Origin: Owenweeksia hongkongensis DSM 17368
GTDB taxonomy: Bacteria; Bacteroidota; Bacteroidia; Flavobacteriales; Schleiferiaceae
DNA: 38,389 nt
NCBI GenBank assembly: GCA_945865885.1
Contig: CAMBEZ010000018.1
Coordinates: forward strand, 1 to 38,389
Direction of reading: 5' to 3'
Shown: positions 1-8,356 of the stretch, in pieces
How positions within the stretch are numbered: the first letter of the stretch is position 1
Layout: every line of letters starts with the position of its first letter
Made by a program: the position numbers and the translations under genes
Notes under the pieces: model-generated
Seen by the model: the letters and a program-made list of their open reading frames with translations, nothing else
Database searches by the model: none
Told to the model about the DNA's origin: nothing

Positions 1-1862
1 TGTGCGCCCTTCTTCCCGTCGCCGCCCAGTCCCAAAACGGGTACTGGCAGAACCACGTGGACTACACCCTTTCGGTGCAGTTGAACCCGGAAAACCACGC
101 CTTCTCAGGTTGGGAACGGTTGAAGTACACCAACAACAGCCCGGACACCCTCCGGGAGGTGTACTACCACCTGTACTTCAACGCCTTCCAGCCGGAATCC
201 ATGATGGACGTTCGGTCCCGGAGCATTGCGGACCCGGACAAGCGCGTTACGGACCGGATTTCCAAGCTTCGGCCGGAAGAAGTGGGCCGCCAAACGGTCA
301 GCAACCTCAAGCAAAACGGCGTCGATCTGTACTTTGAAACCCAAAACACGGTCTTGCGCGCCGTGTTGGCTCAGCCGCTGCTGCCCGGGCAATCCACCGA
401 ATTGACCCTGGATTTTGACGGCCAAGTTCCCGTTCAAATCCGACGTTCCGGGCGCAACAACAAGGAGGGCGTGGACTACTCCATGGCGCAGTGGTACCCC
501 AAATTGGCCGCCTACGACCGGCACGGATGGCATCCGGATCCCTACGTGGGACGCGAGTTTTATGGTGATTTCGGAAAGTTTGACGTGAACATTGGCCTGC
601 CCGCAACCTACGTGGTGGGCGCTACCGGTGTGGAGGTTCCGGCACTCGTGAACGATCTCATTCCGTCCAAAGGCCGCAAAGCCAAAAAAGAGGTGCGCTG
701 GTGGCGCTTTGAAGCAGAAAACGTCCACGATTTTGTTTGGGCCGCAGACCCCGAATTTGTGCACCGAAAAATCCAACTTCCCAACGGTCCCCTGCTCCAA
801 TTTTACCACCTTCCAGACGCCAAAAGCAGCCGCCATTGGGACCGACTGGCCCTGGATGCGCCGCTGTTCTTTGCCTTCATGGCCGAAAAATTTGGCCCCT
901 ACGCCTACCCGCAGTTCAGCGTCATTCAGGGCGGTGACGGCGGCATGGAGTACCCCATGGCCACCCTGATGTTGGCCCAGGGCGACGACTACGAAGGCTT
1001 TTTGGGACTCTTTGCGCACGAGGCCTGCCACGCGTGGTTCCACGGAATGCTGGGCACCAACGAACAGGCCTACTCCTGGATGGACGAGGGCTTTGCCACC
1101 TTCGCGGAGGACGAGGTAATGAACGTACTGACGCGCAAATACGAATTGAATCCGCACCTCGGCTCCCTGCGCGGGTACTTGGCGCTCCGCAAACGCGGCG
1201 CCCAAGAGCCCCTCACCACCCCCGCAGACCTCTACGACGTCAATTTTGCGTATTCCATTGCGTCCTACTCCATGGGCAGCCTCTTTTTGGTGCAGCTGCG
1301 CAACATTGTGGGCGAAGACGCTTTTTGGGCCACGATGCGGGCCTACTATGAAAACTGGAAATTCAAGCACCCGGAACCGTCGGACCTGATCCGATTGGCG
1401 GAGCGCAAATCCGGCATGGAGCTGGATTGGTACTTGGCGCTCTGGGCCGGGACCACCAAAGGCATTGACTACGCGGCAGAAGGGGTGCAGCGCTTCGGTG
1501 CGGGCTCCACGGGAATCAACCTACGTCGGGTAGGAAGTTTTCCCATGCCGTTTGACGTAGAGGTGCACACGCGTTCGGGGGCCACCTACGTGTACCACGT
1601 GCCGCTCTCTTTGGGCCAAAAACAGCCGGAAAACCGCAAATCAGCAGGCGGAAGAGCCGTCCCGACGGTAGTGCGCGCCTGGGATTGGACGCACCCCAGC
1701 TACGTGCTGCAGGTGGGCATTTCGTCCGAAGAAATCACCCAGGTGGTGGTGGATCCGCACCAGTGGATGGCGGACGTGGAGCGCAAAAACAACACGTGGA
1801 CCCCACCGGTAACCCACGCACCGGACGAAACCGCTCCGGCGGTGGAAGTGGCGCCCAAATAA
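1..1862 (+). CDS. M1 family metallopeptidase, 5' end outside window
   Basis: Zinc aminopeptidase of the M1 (gluzincin) family, which removes N-terminal residues from peptides. The reading frame is open from base 3 and begins with the end of a signal peptide (ALLPVAAQ before SQNGYW), so the true start lies upstream of the window and the protein is exported. About 619 residues are visible. The zinc site is complete: HEACH is encoded from 1017, and the third ligand Glu follows 18 residues later in SWMDEGFA, giving HExxHx18E. The substrate-binding GxMEN loop appears as GGMEYP, encoded from 939, a variant I associate with Bacteroidota M1 enzymes. The gene ends 22 bases from the convergent RNase R gene with no clear terminator between. 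Family assignment is firm; the substrate is unknown. Confidence 0.93.
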   Translation, partial: CALLPVAAQSQNGYWQNHVDYTLSVQLNPENHAFSGWERLKYTNNSPDTLREVYYHLYFNAFQPESMMDVRSRSIADPDKRVTDRISKLRPEEVGRQTVSNLKQNGVDLYFETQNTVLRAVLAQPLLPGQSTELTLDFDGQVPVQIRRSGRNNKEGVDYSMAQWYPKLAAYDRHGWHPDPYVGREFYGDFGKFDVNIGLPATYVVGATGVEVPALVNDLIPSKGRKAKKEVRWWRFEAENVHDFVWAADPEFVHRKIQLPNGPLLQFYHLPDAKSSRHWDRLALDAPLFFAFMAEKFGPYAYPQFSVIQGGDGGMEYPMATLMLAQGDDYEGFLGLFAHEACHAWFHGMLGTNEQAYSWMDEGFATFAEDEVMNVLTRKYELNPHLGSLRGYLALRKRGAQEPLTTPADLYDVNFAYSIASYSMGSLFLVQLRNIVGEDAFWATMRAYYENWKFKHPEPSDLIRLAERKSGMELDWYLALWAGTTKGIDYAAEGVQRFGAGSTGINLRRVGSFPMPFDVEVHTRSGATYVYHVPLSLGQKQPENRKSAGGRAVPTVVRAWDWTHPSYVLQVGISSEEITQVVVDPHQWMADVERKNNTWTPPVTHAPDETAPAVEVAPK

Positions 1863-1884
1863 AGGGGTCGCTTAAGTTCGGCGT

Positions 1885-4251
1885 TTAGCGGCGCTTGCTG
1901 CCGCCTCTGCCGCCGCCGCTGTTGCCGCCGCTGCCGCCGGATTTACTGGGTCCGCGGCCCCCTGCGGACGATCTTCCGCCGGCATTTCTTCCCCCGGAAG
2001 CTGGGCGGCCACGCGAGGCGCCGGCCGCGTGTGGCGAGGTGTCTGACCACCGGCCGCGGGAATTTGCACCGTGCTGAGACGGTGCCGCCGCGCCTTCGGC
2101 GCGCGGCAAGCCAAAGTCTATTTGCTTCCGAAGGATGTCTACCTCTTTCACCACAATGCGGAGTGGATCGCCCAGTTGGTGTATGGTGCCGGAACGCTCG
2201 CCCACCAAGCGGTAGTTGGCGGTGTCTAAGGTGTAAAAATCGTCGGTGAACTCGCGGAGTCTTACCAGCCCTTCGCAACCGGTGGAAGGAACCTCCACAA
2301 AAACGCCCCACTCGGAAACGCCGGAAATGACGCCGTCCAGTTCTTGACCCAAGAACTGCTCCATGTAGACGGCCTGCATGAACTTGATGGATGCGCGCTC
2401 GGCTTCTGAGGCGGTCTTTTCGCGCTCGGAGGAATGCACGCAGGCGGCGTCCAATTCCGTGGCCATGGGACCGGACTTGCCGTCCAGGAAGTCCTGAAGC
2501 AGGCGGTGCACCATCATGTCCGGATAGCGTCGGATGGGGGACGTAAAATGGGTGTAGTCGTCAAACGCCAAACCGTAGTGGCCCACGTTTTGGGTGCTGT
2601 AGACGGCCTTGGCCATGGTGCGCACGGCCAACGTTTCAATCAGGTTGGCCTCTGGGGTTCCTTTGACCTGCGCCAGCAAGGTGTTCAAACTGCGCCGAAT
2701 GGCGTGGCGACCGTCCACCGCTAGGGCGTATCCAAAGGGGCGCACAAAGAGGCTGAGGTCCGTCAGTTTGGACGGGTCCGGGTCGTCGTGGATGCGGTAT
2801 ACCATGGCGCGGCCGGTGGGTTTTTGGTTGGAGCCTCTTCCCACCACTTGGGCCACGCTGATGTTGGCCAACAGCATGAATTCCTCTATGAGCTTGTTGG
2901 CGTCTAGGGCCACCTTGAGAAAGGCACCCAGAGGTTTGTTGTGTTCGTCCAACTTGAACTTGATCTCCGCGCGATCGAACGCAATGGCTCCGTTCTTCAT
3001 GCGCTTGGCCCGAAGGGTTTGTGCCATCTTGTTCATCGTACGCAAGGGAGACGCGAGGGGGTCGTCCGCTCCGTCCAAAACAGCTTGGGCTTCCTCGTAG
3101 GCCAGGCGTCGCTGCGAATGAATGACCGTGCGGCCAAACCAGCGATCCACCACCTCGGCCTCCGGGGTCATTTCAAAAACGGCCGAAAACGTAAATTTAT
3201 CCTCGTTGGGGCGCAGCGAACACACGTGGTTGCTGAGCACTTCCGGCAGCATGGGAACCACGCGGTCCACTAAGTAAACAGACGTTGCGCGCTCGTACGC
3301 TTCGCGCTCCAAAGCAGAGCCCGGACGAACGTAGTGGGTCACGTCCGCAATGTGCACGCCCACCTCCACGTTGCCGTTGGGCAGGATTTTAAACGACAGC
3401 GCGTCGTCAAAATCCTTGGCGTCTGCGGGGTCAATGGTAAACGTCAAAACATCCCGAAAATCCCTGCGTCGAGCGATTTCCGCGGCATCCAATTCCGTGT
3501 TCAGCGACGCGGCGTCTGCCTCCACTTCCGGCGGAAACGCATACGGCAGTCCGTATTCCTCCAAAATGGCGTGGATCTCCGTATCGTGTTCGCCCGGACG
3601 GCCCAACACCTTAAGGACCCGGCCAATGGGGTTGAACTTGGGGTTGGTCCATTCCACGAGTTCCACCACCGCCACGTCCCCGTTTTGGGCGCCGTTCAAA
3701 GCGTCTTTGGGCAGGTAAAAGTCCTTTCCAACCCGACGGTTGTCGGTAATGAGGAAGGCGTGTTGCGGGGTAATGTCCAACGTACCAACATAGGTTTGCT
3801 TGGAGCGTTGAACGACTTCCACCACCTGACCTTCTTGGCGAAAGCCCGCGCGGGGTGCGGCAAAAAGCAAAACTTTGACGCGGTCTCCGTTGAAGGCCGT
3901 GCCGGTGTGGGTGTCCCGAATGTAGACGTCCTGTTCCATTTCCGTGCCGGTGATGAACCCGGTGCCGGATTGCGTCAGATCCAGTTTGCCTTCAACAAAA
4001 CGCTCTTCAAAAAAGAGACGAAACACATTGGGCGGGCCTTCTACCGCTTGCTGCGTGCGCACCATCAGTTCCAGGGCGCTCCGCACCAGGGGCCGTCCCT
4101 GTTCGTGGGGCAAGCCTACGTCCACGGCCAAATCGTCCAGCGCAAAACTTCGGCCGGGGCTTTTGGACAAACGTTTGTACAACTTGCTGGCAACGGCCGC
4201 TGCGTCTAGGGAGCGGTGTGCTTTGTTTTTTTTGGGGCCTTTTTTAGGCAT
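1885..4251 (-). CDS. rnr: Ribonuclease R with Gly/Arg/Ser-rich tail
   Basis: A 788-residue 3'-to-5' exoribonuclease of the RNase II/R family, which degrades structured RNA. An N-terminal winged-helix region (about 15-80) is followed by cold-shock-like domains (about 85-240) and the RNB catalytic domain. The catalytic aspartates are in the IDPADAKDFDDA stretch (D274, D280, D282, D283), followed by HIADVTHYV at 300-308. A C-terminal S1 domain contains GVISGVSEWGVFVEVP. The last 72 residues (about 717-788) are a low-complexity tail rich in Gly, Arg and Ser with RGR and GGR repeats, probably disordered and RNA-binding. The ATG at 4251 gives the basic N-terminus typical of the family. The gene is divergent from the sigma-factor gene and convergent with the M1 peptidase gene. 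Confidence 0.96.
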   Translation of the reverse strand: MPKKGPKKNKAHRSLDAAAVASKLYKRLSKSPGRSFALDDLAVDVGLPHEQGRPLVRSALELMVRTQQAVEGPPNVFRLFFEERFVEGKLDLTQSGTGFITGTEMEQDVYIRDTHTGTAFNGDRVKVLLFAAPRAGFRQEGQVVEVVQRSKQTYVGTLDITPQHAFLITDNRRVGKDFYLPKDALNGAQNGDVAVVELVEWTNPKFNPIGRVLKVLGRPGEHDTEIHAILEEYGLPYAFPPEVEADAASLNTELDAAEIARRRDFRDVLTFTIDPADAKDFDDALSFKILPNGNVEVGVHIADVTHYVRPGSALEREAYERATSVYLVDRVVPMLPEVLSNHVCSLRPNEDKFTFSAVFEMTPEAEVVDRWFGRTVIHSQRRLAYEEAQAVLDGADDPLASPLRTMNKMAQTLRAKRMKNGAIAFDRAEIKFKLDEHNKPLGAFLKVALDANKLIEEFMLLANISVAQVVGRGSNQKPTGRAMVYRIHDDPDPSKLTDLSLFVRPFGYALAVDGRHAIRRSLNTLLAQVKGTPEANLIETLAVRTMAKAVYSTQNVGHYGLAFDDYTHFTSPIRRYPDMMVHRLLQDFLDGKSGPMATELDAACVHSSEREKTASEAERASIKFMQAVYMEQFLGQELDGVISGVSEWGVFVEVPSTGCEGLVRLREFTDDFYTLDTANYRLVGERSGTIHQLGDPLRIVVKEVDILRKQIDFGLPRAEGAAAPSQHGANSRGRWSDTSPHAAGASRGRPASGGRNAGGRSSAGGRGPSKSGGSGGNSGGGRGGSKRR

Positions 4252-4258
4252 AAGGAAA

Positions 4259-4275
4259 ACGCCTTTTGTAGGCGT
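4259..4275 (-). promoter_or_regulatory. Small hairpin in rnr leader
   Basis: On the minus strand a perfect 6-bp stem (ACGCCT / AGGCGT) with a 5-base loop is followed by TTTCCTT and then the rnr ATG at 4251. It sits seven bases before the start codon. It could affect translation or act as a weak attenuator; the stem is short, so this is tentative. Confidence 0.3.
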
Positions 4276-4312
4276 GGGTATAAAGGTCGGTAAAATTTAG
4301 GGGGACAAGTGC

Positions 4313-4320
4313 AACCTTTG
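4313..4320 (+). promoter_or_regulatory. Possible -7 box for sigma-factor cassette
   Basis: AACCTTTG matches the Bacteroidota -7 consensus TAnnTTTG at all but the first base and lies 38 bases before the ATG at 4359. No convincing TTG-type -33 element sits at the right spacing, so this is a weak call. Confidence 0.25.
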
Positions 4321-4358
4321 TGCCGGAATGTGCATCTTAAAAACAAACGCTTCCTCCG

Positions 4359-4901
4359 ATGGAGCCATTTGACGAACTCATCGCCCAATGCCTCCGTCGA
4401 GAACCTGCGGCTGAGAAGCGCCTGTACAACCGGCTGGCTCCGGTTTTGCTGGGCTTGTGCCGTAGGTATTTTGACCGACCGGAGGACGCCGAAGATGCCA
4501 TGATCCAATCCCTGTTGAACGTGTTTCACAAACTACCGCAATTTCGCCACGAAGGCTCCTTTGAGGGCTGGGCCAAGCGCATTGCGGTGCACACGAGCCT
4601 CATGGCCCTGCGCCAGAAAAAGGTGGACTTTTCCAGCGAAGCGGATGTGGCATCTTCGGCTCTGCCCGCAGACGATTTATTGGATCGGGCGCACCGTTTG
4701 GACGCGCTAATGGCTTGCCTTCAAGCGCTTCCCCACGGGTACCGCACGGTGTTCAACCTGTACGCCGTAGAAGGTTATTCGCATGCGGAAATCGCTCAAG
4801 AGCTTGGCATTTCGGAAGCCACCAGCAAGTCTCAGTTTTCCCGAGCGCGGGCGCGCTTGCAAGTTTTGGTAACTGCTAAAGGTCTGAACCGTGCGGATTG
4901 A
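4359..4901 (+). CDS. ECF-type RNA polymerase sigma factor
   Basis: A 180-residue sigma-70 family protein of the extracytoplasmic-function class, having only regions 2 and 4. Region 2 (about 21-86) includes RYFDRPEDAEDAMIQ, which should bind core polymerase and the -10 element, and GWAKRIAVHTSLMALR. Region 4 (about 113-170) has the helix-turn-helix GYSHAEIAQELGISEATSKSQ followed by SRARARL. Length is normal for the group. The stop codon overlaps the GTG start of the next gene by 11 bases, so the sigma factor and the membrane protein are probably translated together. That arrangement is typical of a sigma factor and its membrane regulator. The signal sensed cannot be told from sequence. Confidence 0.93.
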   Translation: MEPFDELIAQCLRREPAAEKRLYNRLAPVLLGLCRRYFDRPEDAEDAMIQSLLNVFHKLPQFRHEGSFEGWAKRIAVHTSLMALRQKKVDFSSEADVASSALPADDLLDRAHRLDALMACLQALPHGYRTVFNLYAVEGYSHAEIAQELGISEATSKSQFSRARARLQVLVTAKGLNRAD

Positions 4902-5718
4902 GGACGAACTTCGGGAGTACACCGCTCAACCCAGTGAGGCGGCGTGGGAGCGCTTTCGGGCGGGCCTTGCGGCCGCGGAGCAGCGCCCGCGCGAACGACG
5001 CCTTTCTCCCTTGTGGTGGAGCGCCGCAGCCGGCGCGGCCGTTTTGGTGGGTGCGCTGTGGATGCAGCCCAAGGGTACGCCGCAAACAGCGCCGGCCCCA
5101 ACATCCGCCCCGTTGGCCGCTCCCGCTGCGCCTTCCCCAGCACTAAACCCCGCGGAGGCCGCCGAACTTGTGCCCACTTCTTCGCCCCAAGCCCAAACAG
5201 AAACAACAACACTCGCCGCTCGGATGGGTGCCGCAGACCCCACTCCAAGCTCAGGTGCGGCGGCAGAGCGTTCTGATTTAGCCATTTCCGGCCCCGCTGC
5301 TGAACTTTTGCGCGCTACAGGTGTGGGTGAGCTTGCATTGGCAGAAAATGCCTCTGCGGCCCCAAAACAAGGCTCTATTGGCCCCGTCGCCGCGCCCCTG
5401 CGTGCCGCAGACCCTCATTTGGTTGAAGCTGCGTCTCCCGGAACGGGCTGGATTCGGCTGGACGTTGCTTGGGAAAACGGAAATCCATACCATTGGCCCG
5501 TGCTCCACAAGAACGACCGTGCAGATCCGGATCGCTGGGGACGCACGGCCCTGGCCTTTGCGCAAAAACAATGGGAACGCATTCGCAGTGGTGAGCGGCT
5601 GTCCGGCCGACTTCCCGTGCCCGAAGAACTTACCGTAACCCTGGATTTAAAGAAAGTGAGCCAAAGACTGGCACTCCCGCCGCTGAACCGCAGCGAACCC
5701 CACCCCAATGAACCTTAA
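4891..5718 (+). CDS. One-span membrane protein, putative anti-sigma partner
   Basis: A 275-residue protein I do not recognise by family. The short N-terminal cytoplasmic part (1-40) contains PSEAAWERFRAGLAAAE, which resembles the P-x(3)-W start of many Bacteroidota proteins that follow ECF sigma genes. One transmembrane helix follows at about 41-58, then a long Pro/Ala/Ser/Thr-rich linker (about 60-110). A C-terminal periplasmic part contains WIRLDVAWENGNPYHW and WGRTALAFAQKQWERI. The GTG start at 4891 lies inside the sigma-factor gene, and the stop at 5716-5718 lies just before the next gene. The position, topology and overlap suggest it holds the sigma factor at the membrane. That role is inferred; no ZAS or other named anti-sigma domain is evident. 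Confidence 0.6.
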   Translation: MRIEDELREYTAQPSEAAWERFRAGLAAAEQRPRERRLSPLWWSAAAGAAVLVGALWMQPKGTPQTAPAPTSAPLAAPAAPSPALNPAEAAELVPTSSPQAQTETTTLAARMGAADPTPSSGAAAERSDLAISGPAAELLRATGVGELALAENASAAPKQGSIGPVAAPLRAADPHLVEAASPGTGWIRLDVAWENGNPYHWPVLHKNDRADPDRWGRTALAFAQKQWERIRSGERLSGRLPVPEELTVTLDLKKVSQRLALPPLNRSEPHPNEP

Positions 5719-5731
5719 TTCCCTGATTATC

Positions 5732-6859
5732 ATGAAAAAACTACTGACCCTGGGACTCGTCCTGACCGCCGCGGGCGCATTTGCCCAATCGGAACTGCCG
5801 GCAACACCCAGTTCTCCAAACGCCGGCGCGGCGCCCAAAACGGAAATTGTTGCCGCACGTGCGGACACGTCCAACCGCATTACGGCCCGTCTGGCGGCTG
5901 ATTTTACCCGCGTCATTGCGGAATACACGGAAGAAGTTGCAAACATTCAAGATCGTATTCGCCAAGGAACTTTAAGTGCAGAAGCTGCTCAAGAAAAGCG
6001 CGATTCGCTGGACGGTTACCTGTCCATGCGTTTGGAAACGGTTGAATCGGTTGCCAGTGCGTGGGCGGAGCAAACCGCTAAACGCTTCGGAGTGGCCGGT
6101 CAGTTTGTTGCTGAAGATTCGTCCTCAGTGGGTGAAGACGACGAAAACGGCATCAGCCTGGACCTGAAGGACGGCAAGTTGGAGTTGAACCTCAAGCGTA
6201 AAAAGTGGAAGCGTGAGTTCAACCAATCCGGTTTGTACTTCGGGTATGGGAATTGGTTCCCCACCGGATCTTCCGTGGACGGAGCCCCTTACTCGGGATC
6301 GGGCGCCTTGGATCAGTCGTTTGTGTTCAATTACTCCGTTCTGCACGCCAACCGCCTGTTCGCCAAAAAATCACCTCTGTGGGTGCGCACCGGCTTGGCC
6401 GTCAACGCGGAGTCCTTTTACTTCCGCGATGCCGTAGCTCCTTTTCGCGACCGACTCGAAGGCGGCATCGACTTTCCCGTCATCTACGACGTTGACGTCC
6501 AAAACATTCGCCAAAACTACCTGTCCTACGGTTCTATGGAACTTCCCGTGAGCTTGGTGTTCAACGGCAGCCGCAAAGGCACCAAGGGATTGACCGTTGC
6601 TGCGGGCGCTTTTGGTGGCGTGCGGATTGGACGTGCCACCCACTACCTCCGGTACCGCGACGGAAACCAAGACCTACACGTGGAGCAAACCTACGGCCCC
6701 TTCGCTTTGAACCGCTTCAACTACGGTCTTACCGCCGAGGTGGGCTACCGCGGTTGGTTTGTGTCCGGTCGCTACCACTTGAATCCCGTGTTCACCGGTC
6801 CTGCGGGCTCGGTACCGGACGTGCAGTCGGCTTCACTGGGCCTGAAGATTGCCATTTGA
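5732..6859 (+). CDS. Outer-membrane beta-barrel protein with coiled-coil N-terminal part
   Basis: A 375-residue exported protein. I chose the ATG at 5732 because it begins a classical signal peptide (MKKLLTLGL... ending AFAQ); an in-frame ATG at 5708 would add eight residues and overlap the preceding gene. After the signal peptide comes a polar, helical stretch (about 45-115) of heptad-like character. A Lys/Asp-rich linker follows, then alternating hydrophobic/aromatic strands (QSGLYFGYGNWFPTG, YLSYGSMELPVSLVFNG, VGYRGWFVSGRYHL) and an end (SASLGLKIAI) typical of an outer-membrane barrel. It is the last gene of the sigma/membrane-protein cassette and may be its target or sensor. The specific function is unknown. 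Confidence 0.75.
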   Translation: MKKLLTLGLVLTAAGAFAQSELPATPSSPNAGAAPKTEIVAARADTSNRITARLAADFTRVIAEYTEEVANIQDRIRQGTLSAEAAQEKRDSLDGYLSMRLETVESVASAWAEQTAKRFGVAGQFVAEDSSSVGEDDENGISLDLKDGKLELNLKRKKWKREFNQSGLYFGYGNWFPTGSSVDGAPYSGSGALDQSFVFNYSVLHANRLFAKKSPLWVRTGLAVNAESFYFRDAVAPFRDRLEGGIDFPVIYDVDVQNIRQNYLSYGSMELPVSLVFNGSRKGTKGLTVAAGAFGGVRIGRATHYLRYRDGNQDLHVEQTYGPFALNRFNYGLTAEVGYRGWFVSGRYHLNPVFTGPAGSVPDVQSASLGLKIAI

Positions 6860-6874
6860 GTTAGGTGTTTCCTG

Positions 6875-6916
6875 ATGAAAAAGGGCGGCCCGCATTGCGC
6901 GGCCGCCCTTTTTCAT
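6875..6916. terminator. Bidirectional intrinsic terminator
   Basis: A perfect 16-bp inverted repeat: the left arm (6875-6890) ends GGGCGGCC, the right arm (6901-6916) begins GGCCGCCC, and they enclose a 10-base loop. A-rich and T-rich flanks give a U-tract on either strand. It lies between two convergent genes, the barrel protein (plus) and the EnvC-like gene (minus), and can end both transcripts. Confidence 0.93.
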
Positions 6917-6955
6917 TCTGTGAAATCCGTCGGTGCTGACGGGCCGCCGCCCACC

Positions 6956-8356
6956 CTACTTGCGCAAGATCCAGTACGTTGGATCCTGATTGTAGGTGTC
7001 TTTCCACAGCTCAAAGTGCAGCACCGCCTCGCCGGAATCTTGATCGTCCGCCACCTTGCCCAGGGCTTGCTTGGTGGTCACCTTTTGTCCTGCTTTCACG
7101 TACACCGCCGCCAAGTTGGAATATACCGTGAAGTACTGCCCGTGTTTGACCAATACGGCCCGATTGGCCCCGGGAATGGGGATGATGGTGCTTACTTCGC
7201 CTTCAAAGACCGCACGCGCCTCGGAACCGCTTCCGGTTGCAATGTCGATGCCCGGGTTCTTGATGGTCACGCCCGTCGTTCCCGCCACCGGATTCTCTCC
7301 AAATCCCTGCAGAACAATGCCGCGCTCCACCGGCCACGGCAGCCGTCCGCGGTTGGCTTCAAAATTCTTGGACACCAGCTGCGCTTCAGGGGTCAATGAA
7401 AACGAGGTAGACGATGCGGTCGCCAACGAAGCGGCGCCGGCAGGCGCCGGGTTGTTGGTGGTTTTGCGGCGTTCCGCAATCAATTTGCGCAGCTGCACAA
7501 GCGTTGTGCGGTCGTTGAAATCCGTTCCGGCCACCAAACCTACCTGAGCAGCTTCGGTAAGCAAGGCCCCACGCTCGGCCTTCTCGCGGGATTTGCGCAT
7601 TTCGTCCGCAATCAACCCCTGAATTTGCCTTTCCAGTTTTTGCAACTCGCCGCGCTTCTTCTTGATGTCAACCGCAATTTTACTCTCTTGCTTGGACAAT
7701 TGGGCCACGGCCTTTTCCCGGACCGACTTTTCCTGAACCAACACTTGCTTTTGCTGCACCTCCTGGCCCAGAAGCACTTTTTTCTGGTCTTTTTGAGCCG
7801 CCAACACCCCAATTTGCTCCGATTTCCTCTGCTGGAGGTTTTTGATGGCTGCGACTTGATTGGAACGAAAACGAGCGTATTGGCGAAGAAAGTACAGGCG
7901 CTTGAGCGCTTGACTCACGCTTTCCGCGGAAAACACAAAGGCCCACTGCTGCTGGTAGGTGCGCCGCTTTTGCGCGGCCCGCAACATGCCCGCGTACTTG
8001 TCCTTGAGCACTAGAATTTCTTGGTCCATCTGCGATATGGCCAATTTTTGCTGCCCAATGGCCCCGTCTATGGAGCGGACTTCGCTGTCGATGGTGCGGA
8101 TGAGGGATTCTCGTGCCCGAACTTTCTGCTCCAAGGCACGCACTTGGGTCAAGGTCAATTGCTTGTCCGACCGCGTCTTCTTCAAGATGGAGTTGGCCAA
8201 ATCAATCTCGTCCTGCAACTGCGCCTTGCGCTGCTGAAGCGCCTCCTTTTTGTTGGGGGTGGACTGGGCCAACGCGGGCGCGGGTGCCGCCAGAAGCAGC
8301 ACCAACAGCAAGGAGCGAAAAGCGCCCCAGCAAAACTTACAAACGGTAGCGTTCAA
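6956..8356 (-). CDS. EnvC-like murein hydrolase activator, degenerate LytM domain
   Basis: A 466-residue periplasmic protein. A signal peptide (cleavage after APALA, residue 30) is followed by long coiled coils (about 33-130 and 165-265), a Pro/Ala/Ser linker (about 300-325) and a C-terminal LytM/M23 fold (about 340-466). The zinc site is incomplete: the first ligand His is Asn in NPGIDIA (N367), and the HxH motif is reduced to VLHFELW with only H447. D371 is kept. Loss of ligands with coiled coils is the architecture of EnvC, which activates amidases during cell separation rather than cutting murein. The start overlaps the end of the upstream lipoprotein gene by 20 bases, and the gene is last in the minus-strand run. 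Confidence 0.85.
   Translation of the reverse strand: MNATVCKFCWGAFRSLLLVLLLAAPAPALAQSTPNKKEALQQRKAQLQDEIDLANSILKKTRSDKQLTLTQVRALEQKVRARESLIRTIDSEVRSIDGAIGQQKLAISQMDQEILVLKDKYAGMLRAAQKRRTYQQQWAFVFSAESVSQALKRLYFLRQYARFRSNQVAAIKNLQQRKSEQIGVLAAQKDQKKVLLGQEVQQKQVLVQEKSVREKAVAQLSKQESKIAVDIKKKRGELQKLERQIQGLIADEMRKSREKAERGALLTEAAQVGLVAGTDFNDRTTLVQLRKLIAERRKTTNNPAPAGAASLATASSTSFSLTPEAQLVSKNFEANRGRLPWPVERGIVLQGFGENPVAGTTGVTIKNPGIDIATGSGSEARAVFEGEVSTIIPIPGANRAVLVKHGQYFTVYSNLAAVYVKAGQKVTTKQALGKVADDQDSGEAVLHFELWKDTYNQDPTYWILRK

Noticed and set aside
49-62. CACGTG core in ACCACGTGGA as a further parS site
   Set aside because: Its flanks do not match TGTnnCACGTGTAACA, and it lies in the middle of the peptidase coding sequence.
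105-1370. 421-codon ORF on the minus strand opposite the M1 peptidase gene
   Set aside because: It lies antisense to a protein with complete catalytic motifs, its translation shows no recognisable domain, and long spurious ORFs are expected in GC-rich DNA.
3334-4209. 291-codon plus-strand ORF opposite RNase R
   Set aside because: It is a shadow of rnr; the rnr frame carries all family motifs.
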